A stretch of 64,000 bases of DNA, from assembly GCF_000189635.1 (NCBI RefSeq), contig NW_002476542.1, positions 124,001-188,000 on the forward strand, written 5' to 3'. The notes beneath the pieces were generated by a model. That model was not told the DNA's origin, searched no databases, and worked only from the letters and a program-made list of their open reading frames with translations. This DNA comes from Tetrahymena thermophila SB210 (taxonomy: Eukaryota > Ciliophora > Oligohymenophorea > Hymenostomatida > Tetrahymenidae). The number at the start of each line of letters is the position of its first letter. The stretch's first letter is position 1. A program made the position numbers and the translations under genes. Positions 11,176 to 24,615 of the stretch are shown in pieces.

Positions 11176-13671
11176 AAATAATTGTATATTATATAAATTC
11201 CAAATATTTTGCAAATTTATTTTGCTAAAATATCTAATTTCCAAATATTAATCAATAAATATTTTTTAAAAATAAAATTATTTAATTAAAATTTTACAAA
11301 AATCTACAAAAAATATACTGTGAATACTCTAATTTATTAATTTATGAAGGAAATAAAATTAAAAATTTTTATTTTAAATTTAAAAAAGTGTTTCTAATTG
11401 GCTTTATTTCAACTTTTAAAAATTAACAAGTTAAAATAAGTACGGTAATAAATTTCTATTATTAATAATTTCTTTAATCTATTCAATACAACTTTCATTA
11501 AATTTTAACTCCTACATTTCTAATTAAAAAATATCTTTAAATGAATAAATAAATATCAGTATTTAACTTAGGTAGGTTTTAAATGTAAATTAAGGAATTT
11601 TATTTAATTAAGGCAGTGAAGTGAGGTGTCTAAACAGAAACAGAGGTAGCATTAATATATGCATCTTTACCATATTTGTAAATTAAAAAAAAAAATGAAA
11701 TATAGATGCCACTATAGTTTGAATTTGCATATTTTAAAGAATAATGAATAAATTATAAATAAAATTTATTATAAAAAAATAGATTTATTTTAATTTGAAT
11801 AAATAATGCTTATTTACTTCAACATTTAGGGGTAAATTTTATAATTTCTTCAGATTTTTCAAGATTTCTTCATTATAAATAATGAATAAGCAATTAAAAA
11901 TAATCTATATTAATGCAGTAATTTAAATTTGAAAGCTAGAATAATTCGTTTTTTCTATTAAGTTTTTGTAAGAAGAATAGTTATTATGAGCAGATTTTAT
12001 TTATAATATAAAAAATTATATTAAATTAATAGTTATATAAAGATATTCTTTATAATATTTACTTTCAACATAAATGCAATCTAACTTCAAGGAAATTAAA
12101 AATTATTTTTATTTAATTTATCTCTTTAGCAGGTTCTCACTGAATTGATTATTTCACGTATTATAAATGTTCTACATGCATAAATAACCTAATTGCTTTA
12201 AGTCAGATTTTAATTCAGTAATAGCGGGTCAATTAATATTTTTTATCAACAGCTTCTAATAATTATCTAATCTGGAAAAATATGTTATTTTTTAATTTAC
12301 AAATTAATAAAAAATTATTTAGTTATGTTAATGTAGATAATTATAAGAATTTAATTCCTTGATGAATTTATTTTTAATTAAAACACAATAATTAACTTTT
12401 CTTTTTCTTGTTTAAATCCTATATCGGTTGAACAGAAAAAGTTTAAGTCAAAATACAAATAATTAATTGTATTTTTTTATGTGGTGACTCATTTCAAATC
12501 AAATGCATTTTTTAGTTTACTTAAAGTTTATATTACACTTTTTTCTCTTAGAAATAATAAAATTTTTATTAAAGAAAAAGTTGATATAAATTTTATATGG
12601 TACAATCTTTTTTATTTTAATGTAACAATTAACTTAAATAAATATTTTTAGATACTTTTTAGCATAAAAATGTATTTTAGAATAAGTTGAGTTTTCATAT
12701 ATTATTTGCAAATATGAAAATCAATTTATTTAATGCTATTTTATTATCTTATTACTCCTTATTATATTATTTTGCTTTTTATTTCAAATTTACATGGTTG
12801 AAATAATATTGAATAAAAATGTAAATACTTGAATATTCTTTAAAAAATAAAAATTATGTTTTTTATCTTTTTGTTTTGAATGGATTTTCTTTCTATGAAA
12901 ATTAATTCAGTAAATAAATCCCGAAATGAAATGATGGATTATATTTGATCAATAAATTTTAGATTTCTCCTTTTAAAAATGTGTATTTATGTAATATATA
13001 TCTTTTAACTCTAATATATAAAAGCAATACGCAGTTTTTAATTTATTATTTTGTAAACATAAAAAAATCCAAATATGGATATAATTTTAAAACAGAATTG
13101 GAATAATTTAAATGGAATTTAGATATTTTTTCATTTTTTTCTTCTTATTTGAATAAATAAAAAAAAAATTATTCTGCACTAACTAATTATTATTAGCTCA
13201 TACTGATTGAACAAAGCAGTATTACTGTTTTGTTCTAAAATTGTTAAGTAAATGTTAAAATTTTTCTTACTAATTAATTTTGATGAATATTTTTTTGGAT
13301 ATTTTTTTGTTAAATAAGTTAATCAAATTTTAAGTCTTTTTTTGAAATAAGATATTTGAATTTTCCTTTTATATAAATTAAATTAATTATGAATGAAGAT
13401 TGAGAGCTTTACCACAAATATTACTTTGAATTTGACTTTTCTTATAAAAGAAACTTAAAAAGTCTAAATTTTTTTTAATTAAATGGATCATTTAAATTGC
13501 ATTTTAAAAGCTCCTTTGTTAGAAATTCTGAAATATTTCTTAATAACTATGATGTGTTAAAAAAGTTTAGTTTGTTAAATATTATGAAAATATATAAATT
13601 TTTAATTTTGAGACAGCGGAGAATATCTGACTGATGTTTGACGAGTATTTGTATATGAAAAAATAGCTATA
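11176..13671. other. Gene-poor AT-rich stretch
   Basis: About 2.5 kb with no convincing gene. A TGA-free frame of 332 codons at 11695-12690 has the same composition as its surroundings and no recognisable motif, so I did not call it. Coding-like text around 13450-13570 (for example RNSEIFLNNYDVLK) may be upstream exons of the next feature. Confidence 0.5.
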
Positions 13672-14208
13672 TATGCAATTAAATCAATAATATCTTTCCA
13701 GAAAATAAATCTTCACCAGCGAATAATGGACAAATTATATTGATTTACAGATATGATGCTGATAAGTATATTTTTTAAAGTGTATTAAATTCATAGTTAT
13801 ATTGATAAAAAATTTCACTGACTTTGCTTATAGCAACCACCCTTGTAATAGCTATATAAAAATAGTAAGAGTAGAATCTATTATGAAATTTATTAATTTA
13901 TGAAAGTAAGATGTAAATAGATAGCCAAAGAGAGATTAGTAATATTGATTTGCTTGGTTATGAAAATAGAAGTGATATTAGTAGAAAAAATTAATTAGAT
14001 GTAATCTATTTAGCGAAATTGAGTATAAACCTTAATTACATAAAAATGTATTAATTAATTAACTTTATAGTTGATTACTAATCTATTGTTTATATTCATC
14101 TCAATTATTATTTAAGCAATTGGTGGATTTCCTGGTAAAGATGATACGAGACAAATTAATTAATTAATCAATCAATCAATAAAATGGAGAAAAAAAATAA
14201 TTGCTTGA
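13672..14208 (+). CDS. Uncharacterised spliced gene, 5' end unresolved
   Basis: Four phase-consistent exons can be read: about 13672-13765, 13834-13864, 13911-14022 and 14117-14208, ending at TGA. The introns are 68, 46 and 94 nt, all GT..AG. The text reads like a real soluble protein (NNGQIILIYRYDADNN, then QREISNIDLLGYENRSD, then TIGGFPGKDDTRQINQ), much less biased than the surrounding DNA. I do not recognise the family. Upstream, coherent coding text ends in a region where frames change and TGA codons appear, so I could not connect a start codon. It could be an intact gene with one more intron, or a decaying one. A stretch of ATTA/ATCA repeats at about 14156-14180 lies inside the last exon and encodes QINQLINQ. 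Confidence 0.42.
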
Positions 14209-14573
14209 TTATTTTCAATGCAACCATTAAATCACTATGGGAAAAGAAAGTAAATTTGTTAAAATAAATAGGAGAATCAATTAATAAATGAATTAGTAAA
14301 AATAAGGAAATTTTTTTTGAGAATCATTCAAAAATAAAAGGAAAAGAAAGTACCTTAGAGATTGAATAGTAAATTGAATAATCTTAATTTAATTAGAAAA
14401 TCATCAAATAAATAAATACAAGGAAAAGAGTTTGTTCATTGAAATAATAAAAAACAATTTCAAAAAAAGAAATAATAATTAAAAAAAAGATTAATAAAAG
14501 TTAACTCTAATATATACGGGCAAGCAAGCAACACAGAAACTAAGCTATTTATACTCAAATATTTATACATAAA
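14209..14573. other. Purine-rich spacer
   Basis: A-rich and purine-rich on the + strand with no open frame of interest. Such A-rich leaders precede several + strand genes here, so this may be the 5' flank of the 14574 gene. Confidence 0.4.
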
Positions 14574-14954
14574 ATGTAAAGACAAACAAAAAGTTACTTC
14601 AATTCTACTTTGTATGACTTAGATTTCTAAGTACCAGTGACTCACAAGCTCTAAAACCTTTCTCGTTAAGGCTCTCGTTCATGGAATAAATTCAATCCAT
14701 CTCAATAATGCGCACTTAGTCTTTTAGAGGTCTCAAGACTTAGGAGCATGTAGACAGACACAGATAAATCCTTCAGTGACTATAGCATGAGTGACAATAA
14801 CATAAGAACTCCTTACTCTACCCAGAAAGACTTCTTGACATCTGAAGAAGATTCTGACGAAGTAATAATTTGTTAACTCTTACCTTATAATATTTATATC
14901 GCTTTTTGCTTTTCTTATTATTTGGTTTTAAAGCAAGATATATTTAAATTATGA
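14574..14954 (+). CDS. Small serine-rich protein (126 aa), unknown
   Basis: Single ciliate-code frame from ATG to TGA. The first ~100 codons are clearly less AT-rich than the flanks and give a polar, Ser/Arg/Asp-rich sequence (NLSRQGSRSWNKFNPS, SLLEVSRLRSMQTDTD, FLTSEEDSDEV) with no membrane segment. Seven TAA/TAG codons act as Gln, so the standard code hides it. The last ~27 codons are AT-rich and hydrophobic, and a GTAATA donor after the acidic end could instead splice to an unseen final exon. No homologue is recognised. The phospho-site-like Ser/Asp clusters suggest a regulatory or scaffold protein, but that is guesswork. Confidence 0.5.
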
Positions 14955-17900
14955 ATGAAATTTAATTAAATTTAACTTTACTTTTGATTAAATAGGAAGT
15001 AGTGATGTTTGAAGTGTAATGAAAATACTTGGTATCAAATAAGATACATACATACATATATCAATCAATTGATTTATTTTATTCATAGAAAAAAAGAAAT
15101 CAATAATTTAGTTAAGATTTAATTAATATGCAATATAAAATTTGTCTAATAATAATTCCTCACTTTTTTACTAAATTGCTTAAAATATTTATTCTTTAAT
15201 AAATTAACTAAAATAATACATTAATAATCAATAAAATAATAATTTTTAATAATCACAAAAACTCCTTTTGATAACACTAATAATAATAATGATTTACAAT
15301 TATAATATGATTATGTTAACTATAGATAAAACAAAAGGTTTTGATTTATTTAGCTTAAAATTCTTAGAACCACCAGCTCGCTCGTCTATTACACCTAATT
15401 GTTTGCTCGCTTACAAACTTATTTTAAAAAGTTAAAATTATAATTTTTATAATAATATTCTTTAACTTTAGTTCTTAAGTGAGACCAGATAACTCAGTAA
15501 TTATATAGTTTTCAATCTTGCATATGCTAATTAATTGATAAAACTAGCTAGATACTAACCATTTATTAATATCTACTCAAATTCATATTCTTTTACTAAT
15601 TTACTATTATTAGCTCTATTAAAAATTCTCCCTTAAATTTACTAAATTTTAATAGGAACCTAACATTACTAACCAATTTGATAATAGAATTTTGTTAAAA
15701 ATAAATTTTAATTCATTAATTTTTGTAAATAGAATCAAATATGTATATATTTTTGTCAGTCCACTTTCTTATAAAAATAATTAGCTTATTTTTTACAGAT
15801 TTATATTAAATAAATAAATAAATAATTACTTTCTCTTTTAAGCAATATTAATTACACGAAATTATTCTTAATTTTCAGCAAAATTTTCCTTTTAAAAATA
15901 GTATTGAAAGATTTTGTTGAATTTATCAAAAAAATTATTAGAAAAGTTGGTCAGTAAATTATAATTGTAATATTTATAGCAGCAGCAGAAGCTGTCTCTA
16001 TTTTAGTTCTAAAAATATTTATTTTTTAATTTTTTTAGCAAATTATATATCAATTACACATAAATTATATGGTTTCATAATAAACTCTACTTTGCTAAAA
16101 GCCATATCCTTAAATAAAGCTTTAGTTTACATTTTTTATAATAAAAAAAAATTCAAATTTTTTTAAATGATCAAATTGCTAGAAAAAATTAATCTTAATA
16201 ATTTCCAATTTATAAAATATATTGGCTCATTTAAATTTGCTAAAAAACTAATCTATTACATATTAAGTAAAAATAATTAATCAAATATTAAAAATTTACG
16301 CAGTACTTTCTTTTGAAATGTCGAAATTCACCTCCGAGCCTTTAATATTTTATCCTGTTAATTATTGTTTAAATATTTTTTGTATATGGAATACAGTAAT
16401 ATATTTTGTTTAAGCAAGTAAAATAAATAATTAAATAAAATATAAAATATAGATATTTAAATATAAGATCACTAAAGTAGTATGTAATAGTGTTCATTTA
16501 TCGAAATTGTCTTTATTGTTATTCTTGGATAATTATTTCTCTAGTAGGAAATAAATATTTAGTAGAATAATAAATATTATTTTAAAAATTTAAAATAATA
16601 AAAAGGTATCGAAATAGGTTTCGAACCTGGACAAACAAACAAAAAAAATAAAAAATTTTTAATCAAAGATTTAATTTGTTTTTAATAAAGAAATCTAAAT
16701 TTTTAATCAAATATTTAATTTTTATAGTTAAGCATTTTTTTCATTCATTTTAAATTAAAAAAAAAATTAATTCAAGATTAAATATTTGATTTTTGATAAA
16801 AAATTATAATTTCTTCATCAAAAAATTAAATCTTTGATTAAATATTTATTATTTTTTTATTCTATCAGTTTGCTTCTAAACCTGCTTCAAAAACTTTTTT
16901 TTATTTCTTTTAATTTTTTATTTATTTTAATAAATAATATATTTTAATCTATTAAATGTATAATTCTTACTCAAGAAATAATTATCCAAAAATAGCTGAA
17001 AGAAAGAATAAAGCAGGATATTCATATAGGATTAAAAATATTATTTGCTTTTAAGTAAACTGTGGTATTAAAAGAAGCATATTTATTTAGCTTTTTTAAT
17101 TAAATTATTTATATATTTGGCATTTGTATTATTTTTTTATTTAATTGGTATTAATAAAAAGAAAATTTTATTTCATAATTTTATATAAAATATTATTTAA
17201 AATTAATACATTTTTATCTAAAAACTTATTTAAAACTAAATTATTTATAAAAAAAATAAAGATAAAAATATAAAAATATCTCAAAAAGCTTTATATTAAA
17301 TTTTAAAAGTCAAATATTAAAGATAAAAAAATTAATTTTCTAAAAGTAGTTTCTAATAGCTTATAAAAATAATATAGTAATTATATAAATTTATCTTTTT
17401 TTCTCATATTTATAATAATAAATAAATAATCATTTCTTTATGTAAAGTAACTTCTACCTACAAGTGATATCTTAAATACTTTTTAAAAACAAACACAAAT
17501 AAATGTTATTTTGGAACTTTTACATTTAAAATTATATTCTTTATTCGAATAGCTAACATTCAGAATTCTGATTTTTTATGTTTTCTTCTCTAATTTTAGT
17601 TTTTATGATAATAAAAAAAGAAAGATATCTATAAATATATGTTAAAAATGAATAAGATTAATTTAAATATAAATAAATTTTAAGTAACTTTATAGATTTT
17701 ATTTATTTATTTATGATTTTTTAATATTTTTTGGTTGAGTTTTTATTTAGACTTCAGCTTTTGATTTTTGATAAATTCTTATAATTAAAGTGTAAATCAA
17801 TTTTTTTATTTTGTAAGTTAGCTAATTTTAATTATTTTTATGTAATTTCTTAAATACTATTATCAAAGTTTAGAATATAATATATTTATTGCTTTCTTTT

Positions 17901-18646
17901 TGCTATTTTTGTTGAGATTTATAACATATGAAATTTATTTTCCTCTTATTTTTTTTATCTGCATGTACTTTTAGGAAATTGTTAAGCTATAAAAGAATAG
18001 TTATACTTAATTTATTGCCAAAAATATCCAGAATTTACAGATTTTGCTTTTCTACTTACAAAAATTAATTAATATAGATAATATATACTTTTAAGCAATT
18101 CTAACTCAATTTCAATCTAATATACTTGTTACTTTGAGAAATTAATTAGAGTTTATAATTTTAGTTAATTTTTTTAAGAAAATTTGTTTAACACAAAATA
18201 AAATTAGCTTTTAAGCTATTTTTACTTTTAGTAAATATTTCAAAAATTAAGATATATAAAAATAATTGCGAAATTATTTGTTATAATTTGTAAGGAATAT
18301 CTTTCTTTTATTTTAATTAACTTTCTTTTATAAATAACCTTAGGAATAATAGGAATTTTAGTGATAGAAAAATATTGATTTTTATATTTTTCTATCTTTA
18401 TTTTGAGTACGATTATTTTATTGGAATAAGAATAACTTCTTTTATAGTTTAAATATCACTTATACAAAAACAATCCCAATCTATTAAAATAAGATGTAAT
18501 ATTATTTGGTAAATTCTGTAAAGTTAAGGAAGCGCTTAGCATTATTGGCCTGATCATTCTGAATTTGATTACATATTTTGTAAAAAAAATTAATTTTTGA
18601 GTAAAATTTATAACAATAAATAGAGAAAGATAGTGATCTAAAAATT
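14955..18646. other. Long AT-rich intergenic region
   Basis: About 3.7 kb of very AT-rich DNA between the 14574 candidate and the 18647 gene. Its only clear structure is the large inverted repeat at about 16512-16998. Small less-AT patches (about 15365-15410 with GCTCGCTCG, and about 16315-16345) could not be tied to any gene. Confidence 0.5.
16512..16998. repeat. Large imperfect inverted repeat (foldback element)
   Basis: Two arms of about 230 bp face each other around a centre near 16750. The outer arms share TTGGATAATTATTTCT at about 16525 and its reverse complement at about 16975. The middle arms share AGGTTTCGAA/AGGTTTAGAA. The inner arms share AATCAAAGATTTAAT and AATCAAATATTTAAT with their complements. 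There is no transposase or open frame, and no obvious target-site duplication. It is a MITE-like foldback or a palindrome of replicative origin; no second copy was seen in the window. Confidence 0.65.
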
Positions 18647-21600
18647 ATGACAAAGATTTTCAAATATCTGCTTTTTTTGATTACGGTTTTATAATCCGCA
18701 TATTCAAAAAGCTCTAGGTAGCTGAATTTGGACAACTTATCCTATTAAAAATATATTTTAGGCAATTTTAAAACATATTAAGACGAAAGTTTATTTGGCT
18801 CAAGCCAATCATAATCATTTACTCATCTCTATATTTCAATGTGGGTTTTGTTTAAATTTTAAGATTTCCCAGCAACTGATTACAATTTTCTTACAATTAA
18901 ATAGGGCTCTACTGATTTATTGATAGTTAAAATCAACCCTTCAATTTATTTTCTTTAATTAATTGTGTTAGGAAATATTTAAAGAGCAGTTGCCTCCAAT
19001 ATTATAGAAAACAAATGGTTATTAGTGACTATCACACTAATTACTGATGGGAATTATATTAATGGTTCAATTGCTTTTAAAAATTATGAAACCCCAGCTT
19101 AAACGACATCAATATCTTCTACTGGACCATATAATAGTTTATTATAATAGCAAAGTATTCAATTATAAATAGGTAATTTTGCTTACATGCAAAAAAAAGG
19201 ATGTCTATAATCGTTAGGATTTATAGATAATCTAAATATTTATTGGGGTTCTGATACTGATACTGTTAACATGAATAATGGAGCTTCCTACTCAGATGAT
19301 TATACTGCTCAAACAACTGAACTTATTTGGGATTACGATTTCTTTTACACAAAAGCAAATCCTAACAAGTACTTCAATATAGCTTAATCTATGCACAAAT
19401 ATATAAATGGATTTTAGAGTACTTCAAACACTTTAATTTTAAATGGGGGTTAAACATTTAAAACAGATTATATAAATTCATTATAAAACAAAGGTATTAT
19501 TATAAGCTTTCACTTTAAAATATCCTCAGTACCTCCAGCTTCTTAAAATTTAATTCTTATGAGTATCTCTAATTCAGATATTAGTATTTATATTGATAGC
19601 TTTGGTAGTTTAAGATTATTAGGTGAGTCAGTAAATGGTTAGATTGGAAGTGATTGGTATTAAATTGTTTTGATCATAAAAAATGCTTAGTTAAATGATA
19701 TCTACTTATTTTTAAGTAGAACATAAAAAATTAAAACATATTATTAAAAGCTTTCAATTGGTTAGCTGCAGTTTGGAGATCCAAGTAATAAAATTACTAT
19801 TGAATTTAATCATATTAGGTATTATAAAGGTGCTTAAGTTTTTCTAGATTAGGGGTATTGCTTTTTATCTAATTAAGATTTAAAAACTTGTTTAATGTGC
19901 TAAGATTCATATCCAATTAACTACAAAGATAATTTAAGCTGTTCTAATATTCCAGGAGCGTTAAAATTCATTGATTGGAACAAGGACTCTCCTGATTGCC
20001 CATATGATATGATTTATGATTCATCAGCTAATTGTGTTTGCATGAAATAGTTTTTTAAGACTACGGATAACAGATGCTCTAAATGTCCAGATTATTGTGA
20101 TGAGTGTACTGATAAGAATACTTGCGTTAAGCAAGATCCTATGAGAAAAGTAGATGGAAGATGTCCTGATCAATATTTTGATGATGGATATTCATGTATA
20201 TTAATATCGTAAAAGCTAACTATTTAAAAAAAAATAAACTTGATTAGTTACTTCGATCAAGTTTAATTCTTGTCTTTTAATAATGTCTAGATGCAATTAC
20301 CTTCAACAGGTCCTTATTCATTTTTCTTTTGTTTTAATTTTTCATTTGATGCTTCAACTCCAAGTAAAAAGTTTGCAGTTATTAGTGATTCCACCAATGA
20401 AATATTTTCCTTTTATTATTAAGCATCTTCATCGCCATCAATAAGTTTTCCTTCAATAAAAGTATCATATCTAAGTACTACTTTTACTGAAGCTTTCATC
20501 AATTTTAAAGAACCTGTTTGGATATCTTTTTGGACAGATATGACTTAAGTTTTTTTGCTTATTTAAAGCTATTCATAATTTTTTTCAGATCTACAAGTCT
20601 TATCTAGCAATATCAAATTAACTGATCCTTTTATTTGTATAGGTCTTTGTAATGCTGATTTTATAAGTTCTCCCTCATTAAAATCATTAGTTTTTATTTA
20701 AGCTATGAATAATCCATCTAATGATGAAAATACTCTACAACAATTTTTATCTCCCCAAGTACAAAAAATTGCTATTTTCGAAATTTTGGCGGATTCTGAT
20801 TTATCTTAAGTTTATAATAATAAAATTGTAAAAAATAAAAATTTAAAACTTTAGTACGTTAATATACCTCAAATAGATGAATTGAATGGGTTTATGTTTA
20901 CCCAAATATCTTATGCTACAGTTTTGAATATAGATCTTAAATATTGGATTTCATTTTATTGCACTATTTTACCTGTAAAAATAAATTAATAGGTATCTCT
21001 CTTGAGTTATGAAGTAGACTAGACAATTGAATACTTTCTTGTTCCCTAAGGAGAAAAAATATAAATAAGGATTTGCTATTCCTAATAATGCATAGATACA
21101 AAATATTCCATGCTCAATTTAAATTAAAGCAATAATTTATTAATTTTAATGAGAAATAAAACTCCATTTTCAGCAAAAATTTTATTTATTGAATTTGAAG
21201 TAGTTTGTAATTATAAAAGAGAACAAATCTAATTTTTAAATCCTCTATAAACAATAAATAAAGATAAATTAAACTTATTCATTGGTCTATAGAAAAATGT
21301 AACTTCAGATTATTTATTTTATCTTAATATGATTAATATTGATTAAGGTGATGGGTTTTATTACTTCGATTATACTAAATTAGAAGATTGCTTCATATTT
21401 ATAAATATAGTATAGATGTAATGTATAATTTATAAAAATAATCTATTAATGCTCTAAAATAATCTATAAACCATCTTAATTAATGAAAAGTAATGTCTTG
21501 AATAAATTGTATAATAGGGTTATTAGATGTTTGCTAACTATTAGGCAAGACAGTGCTAATTACGTTGCGCTGACGGATACTACAAAGACCCAATTTCTAA

Positions 21601-23869
21601 AAGATGCTTCAAATGTTTTCCATAATGTAAAACTTGCTCAGGCTCAAGAAGTAATTGCACTTCATGCAATTATTCAGATTAATAGCTTCCTTTGTGCAAT
21701 TGTATATATTCAAATTTTTTTTTAAACGAACAAAATCAGTGCTAGAAATGCTCTGAAAAGTGTAGATCTTGCACTTAAAACGAAAATTTATGTTTATAAT
21801 GCTCTGCTGATAGAGTAAATCCTCCTAAATGTGAATGTGATCCTTTCTAATTTTTAGAAATAAATAATTAATGTATTAAAATTGAATCATGTGAAAAAGA
21901 TTGTAGAAAGTGCAAATTTGATTCTTCAAATAATAAAACTCTTTGTTACTAATGTAAAGATGGAAGGACAAATCCTCCTTAATGCGATTGTTTACCAAAT
22001 TATAGGAGTAATTAAGATGGCACATGCTCACCCTGCCCTTCTTCTTAGTACTTTGATAAAAATATTTAAGACTGTTAGCCATGCTCTTTACCTTGTTAGA
22101 CTTGCTAAATTTCTGCAAGCTACTGCACTAGCTGCTCTTAAAATTTGTAATTAAAAAATAATCAATGTAGCTGCTCTAATGGGTTAGAAGTATATTAAAT
22201 GAAATAAAATAGCTAAGAAAATGCATGTAAATAACATATGAACGTTAACCTATCAGTTTAACTTAAAGATTCAGCTTATTATGTTATTTTTAAATTCGAT
22301 CACGATCTTAAGCAAATTGATTTTAAAAATCTATAATTTGAAAATTTGATTTAATTAATTCTTTCTGAAGTCTCCCAAAGCCTCTATTCATTCAACAACC
22401 CTGAAATAGATGGAAATAATCTTATAGTTAAAATTGATATATATCAGAGTATCAAGGCAACTATAGGAATGGCTCTTTTTAAACAAACAAATTTATTTGT
22501 TAGTGACGATGAAAAATATGTTTTGAGCTCAAATTATTTAAAGCAACCAATATAATTCTAAGTCGGTCCATACATTTTTTAAGAAGCTGTTTTCAATAAA
22601 GATTTATAATAATTGGTGAATGAAATTAAAAATTCAAATAATTAAGATCTTTTGAAATTAATATAATAAATGAATTTTGTTTTTTATTTGCTAAACACGG
22701 TACAACCTTCTAACCTCTTTATGCTCTTAAAGCTTCATTTCCCTCCAAATTTGTTTATGTTTTACTAGATTATAGGTAGTTTTATTTATCCTGGCATAGT
22801 AGATTACATGTCAAGCAACTACAAATAAAATTTTTATTTGTTTGGTTATGGATTAAATCAAACAGAAGTACACTTGATTGATAATTCTATGTTTCAAAGA
22901 ATAGGATTTTCTAACAGTTTTATTGTCAATGCTCCAGTTATTATTTTGAAATATTTAATATTATTATTTATTATGATTTTAATATTAATTTCAAAACAAT
23001 TTTTAAGTTTTAAATCGGCAAATACTCTTGATAAGCTAAATAAAATAAATCAAATACTTAAACAAAGAATAAATGCAGAAAATGAAGTTAATTTATTGAT
23101 GGTATTATTATGTATTTTAACCCAGTTCACAACATTTGAGCAAGATATATGGTCAGTAAGATATGGATATTATGCTGCAACATGTATGCTAATAATATTA
23201 GTTCTCTCATTCTACTAAAATTTTATTGAGATAAATTATATATAAAACCATCATTCTTCAATGTTTTCTTATTAGTTGATTAAAAGATTAAACTAAAAGA
23301 ATATGAATAGCTCTTTGATAGAAAAAAACTATTTTTTAATTTAGCTTGCTAGAAAGTATTTTTCTTTAATTATATTATTTTGTTTCTAAGATAACCCATT
23401 AATACCTTGCATATTAAATGGATTAATATTTTTAGCTTCTGCACTAATGACTTACAAATACAAGCCTTATCTAAATTTAGTAAACAGGACAACAAAAATT
23501 ATTTCAGAAATTTGTTTTTCTGCAGTGTGGTTTCTTCATATTTATATTGCTAAAATTGAATAGTAATTTGAAACATAATAATAATTAGATTAAGATTTAA
23601 TAAATAGATATCTAAAAGTGGGCTAAATCATAACTATTATATTACTAGTTTTTAACCTATTATTTTTATCTGAATACATTATGTTAATCTATTCATGTAT
23701 TAAAAAAATATGTTCAAAAGGATAGAGTTAAAGCTAATAGAAAATGAGAAATTCAGTAATTGTGTTGAGTTAAGGATTACATTATTTCAATTCAGCACAA
23801 ATATATAAAAAATAAAAAATAAATCTTAACAAATTGTAAAGTACAAGACATTTTGCAAAAAAAAGCTGA
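18647..23869 (+). CDS. Cysteine-rich multi-pass surface protein (1740 aa)
   Basis: One uninterrupted ciliate-code frame, ATG at 18647 to TGA at 23867. The start was chosen because it opens a signal peptide (MTKIFKYLLFLITVL). Residues ~30-400 form a beta-rich ectodomain. A first Cys cluster (CLMCQDSYP, CSKCPDYCDECT) lies at ~405-510. A larger furin/GF-receptor-like array of CxxC...CxxC repeats (CFKCFPQCKTCSGS, CQKCSEKCRSC, CRKCKFDSSNN, CQPCSLPCQTC) spans ~965-1180. From ~1430 to the end there are about six hydrophobic helices (LILLFIMILILI, MLIILVLSF, LIFLASALMTY, CFSAVWFLHIYIA, LLVFNLLFL). This layout of signal peptide, Cys-rich repeats and C-terminal multi-pass region is typical of a large ciliate family of putative transmembrane receptors with no assigned function. 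It converges with HYDIN, whose stop is 747 bp away. Confidence 0.9.
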
Positions 23870-24615
23870 AATATACACCATATAATACCAGTTAAATATA
23901 TCACTATCAATATATAGTCAAATTTGCTAGTTAATTTTTTTTAAAATTTTTGGCAAAATAAGATAAATTCAGATTTTATTTAACCTTTATGCGTATTCTA
24001 TGGTAAATAATAAAAATTTAAAAATGATTTTTTTGAATGAATTGAATATAAAATAATAAAGGAAAGTTAAATTTTAGTAAAATCGAATAATTTTAAAGAA
24101 ATGATTTTAATTAAATTATTATTTTGATTTTAAATAAATATAAAAATTATCAAATTATCAACCTTAATTGTCAAATAAAGCTTTAGATTGTGGATTTATT
24201 TTTTATATGTTTGTTTAAATAAGAAAAAAATTTTGAAAGCAAATAAGTATTTGAAACCACTAATATTAAATTTAAGATATTTAATATAATTTAATTTAAA
24301 ATATTTCTTGAAAGAATTTAATTTGAATTAATTAGAATTGCTTATGATTCAGAAGAAATAATACAACATTATATACAACAATTAAAATATGAATGTTTGT
24401 ATTTTTAGTAGTTAAAGATATTTTTATGAAAAAAGGTTTAGATTTAAAATTTTTTATTTTTAATTATTATTTTTTTATTAAATTATAAATTAATGCTAAT
24501 CTAGCTTGAATTATTTTCTAAAATAAAGAAATTATTCATCTTTGCCTTCTTAATTATATATATGATTCAATATAATAATTTAGTAAGGCTGTTTATTTAA
24601 GTTACTATTTCAATT
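23870..24615. other. Intergenic between convergent genes
   Basis: Shared 3' flank of the 18647 gene and HYDIN. The part from about 24052 onwards is the parent of the duplicated block at 9612-10328. About 270 bp (roughly 24390-24660) is present here but absent from the copy. Confidence 0.7.

Noticed and set aside
11695-12690. 332-codon frame open under the ciliate code
   Set aside because: Only TGA can stop a frame here and TGA is rare in such AT-rich DNA. An equally long open frame runs straight through the inverted repeat at 16.3-17.6 kb, so length alone is not evidence. The composition is the same as the spacer and no motif is visible.
16318-17575. Open ciliate-code frame of over 400 codons
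   Set aside because: It crosses a perfect-looking foldback repeat and homopolymer runs; the translation is low-complexity N/K/I/F. Treated as chance.
18502-18735. Minus-strand ORF with a clean ATG
   Set aside because: It overlaps the signal peptide of the 18647 gene on the opposite strand; a shadow.
21483-22154. Plus-strand ORFs with Ala/Leu-rich translations
   Set aside because: Out-of-frame shadows of the Cys-rich repeat array in the 18647-23869 gene.
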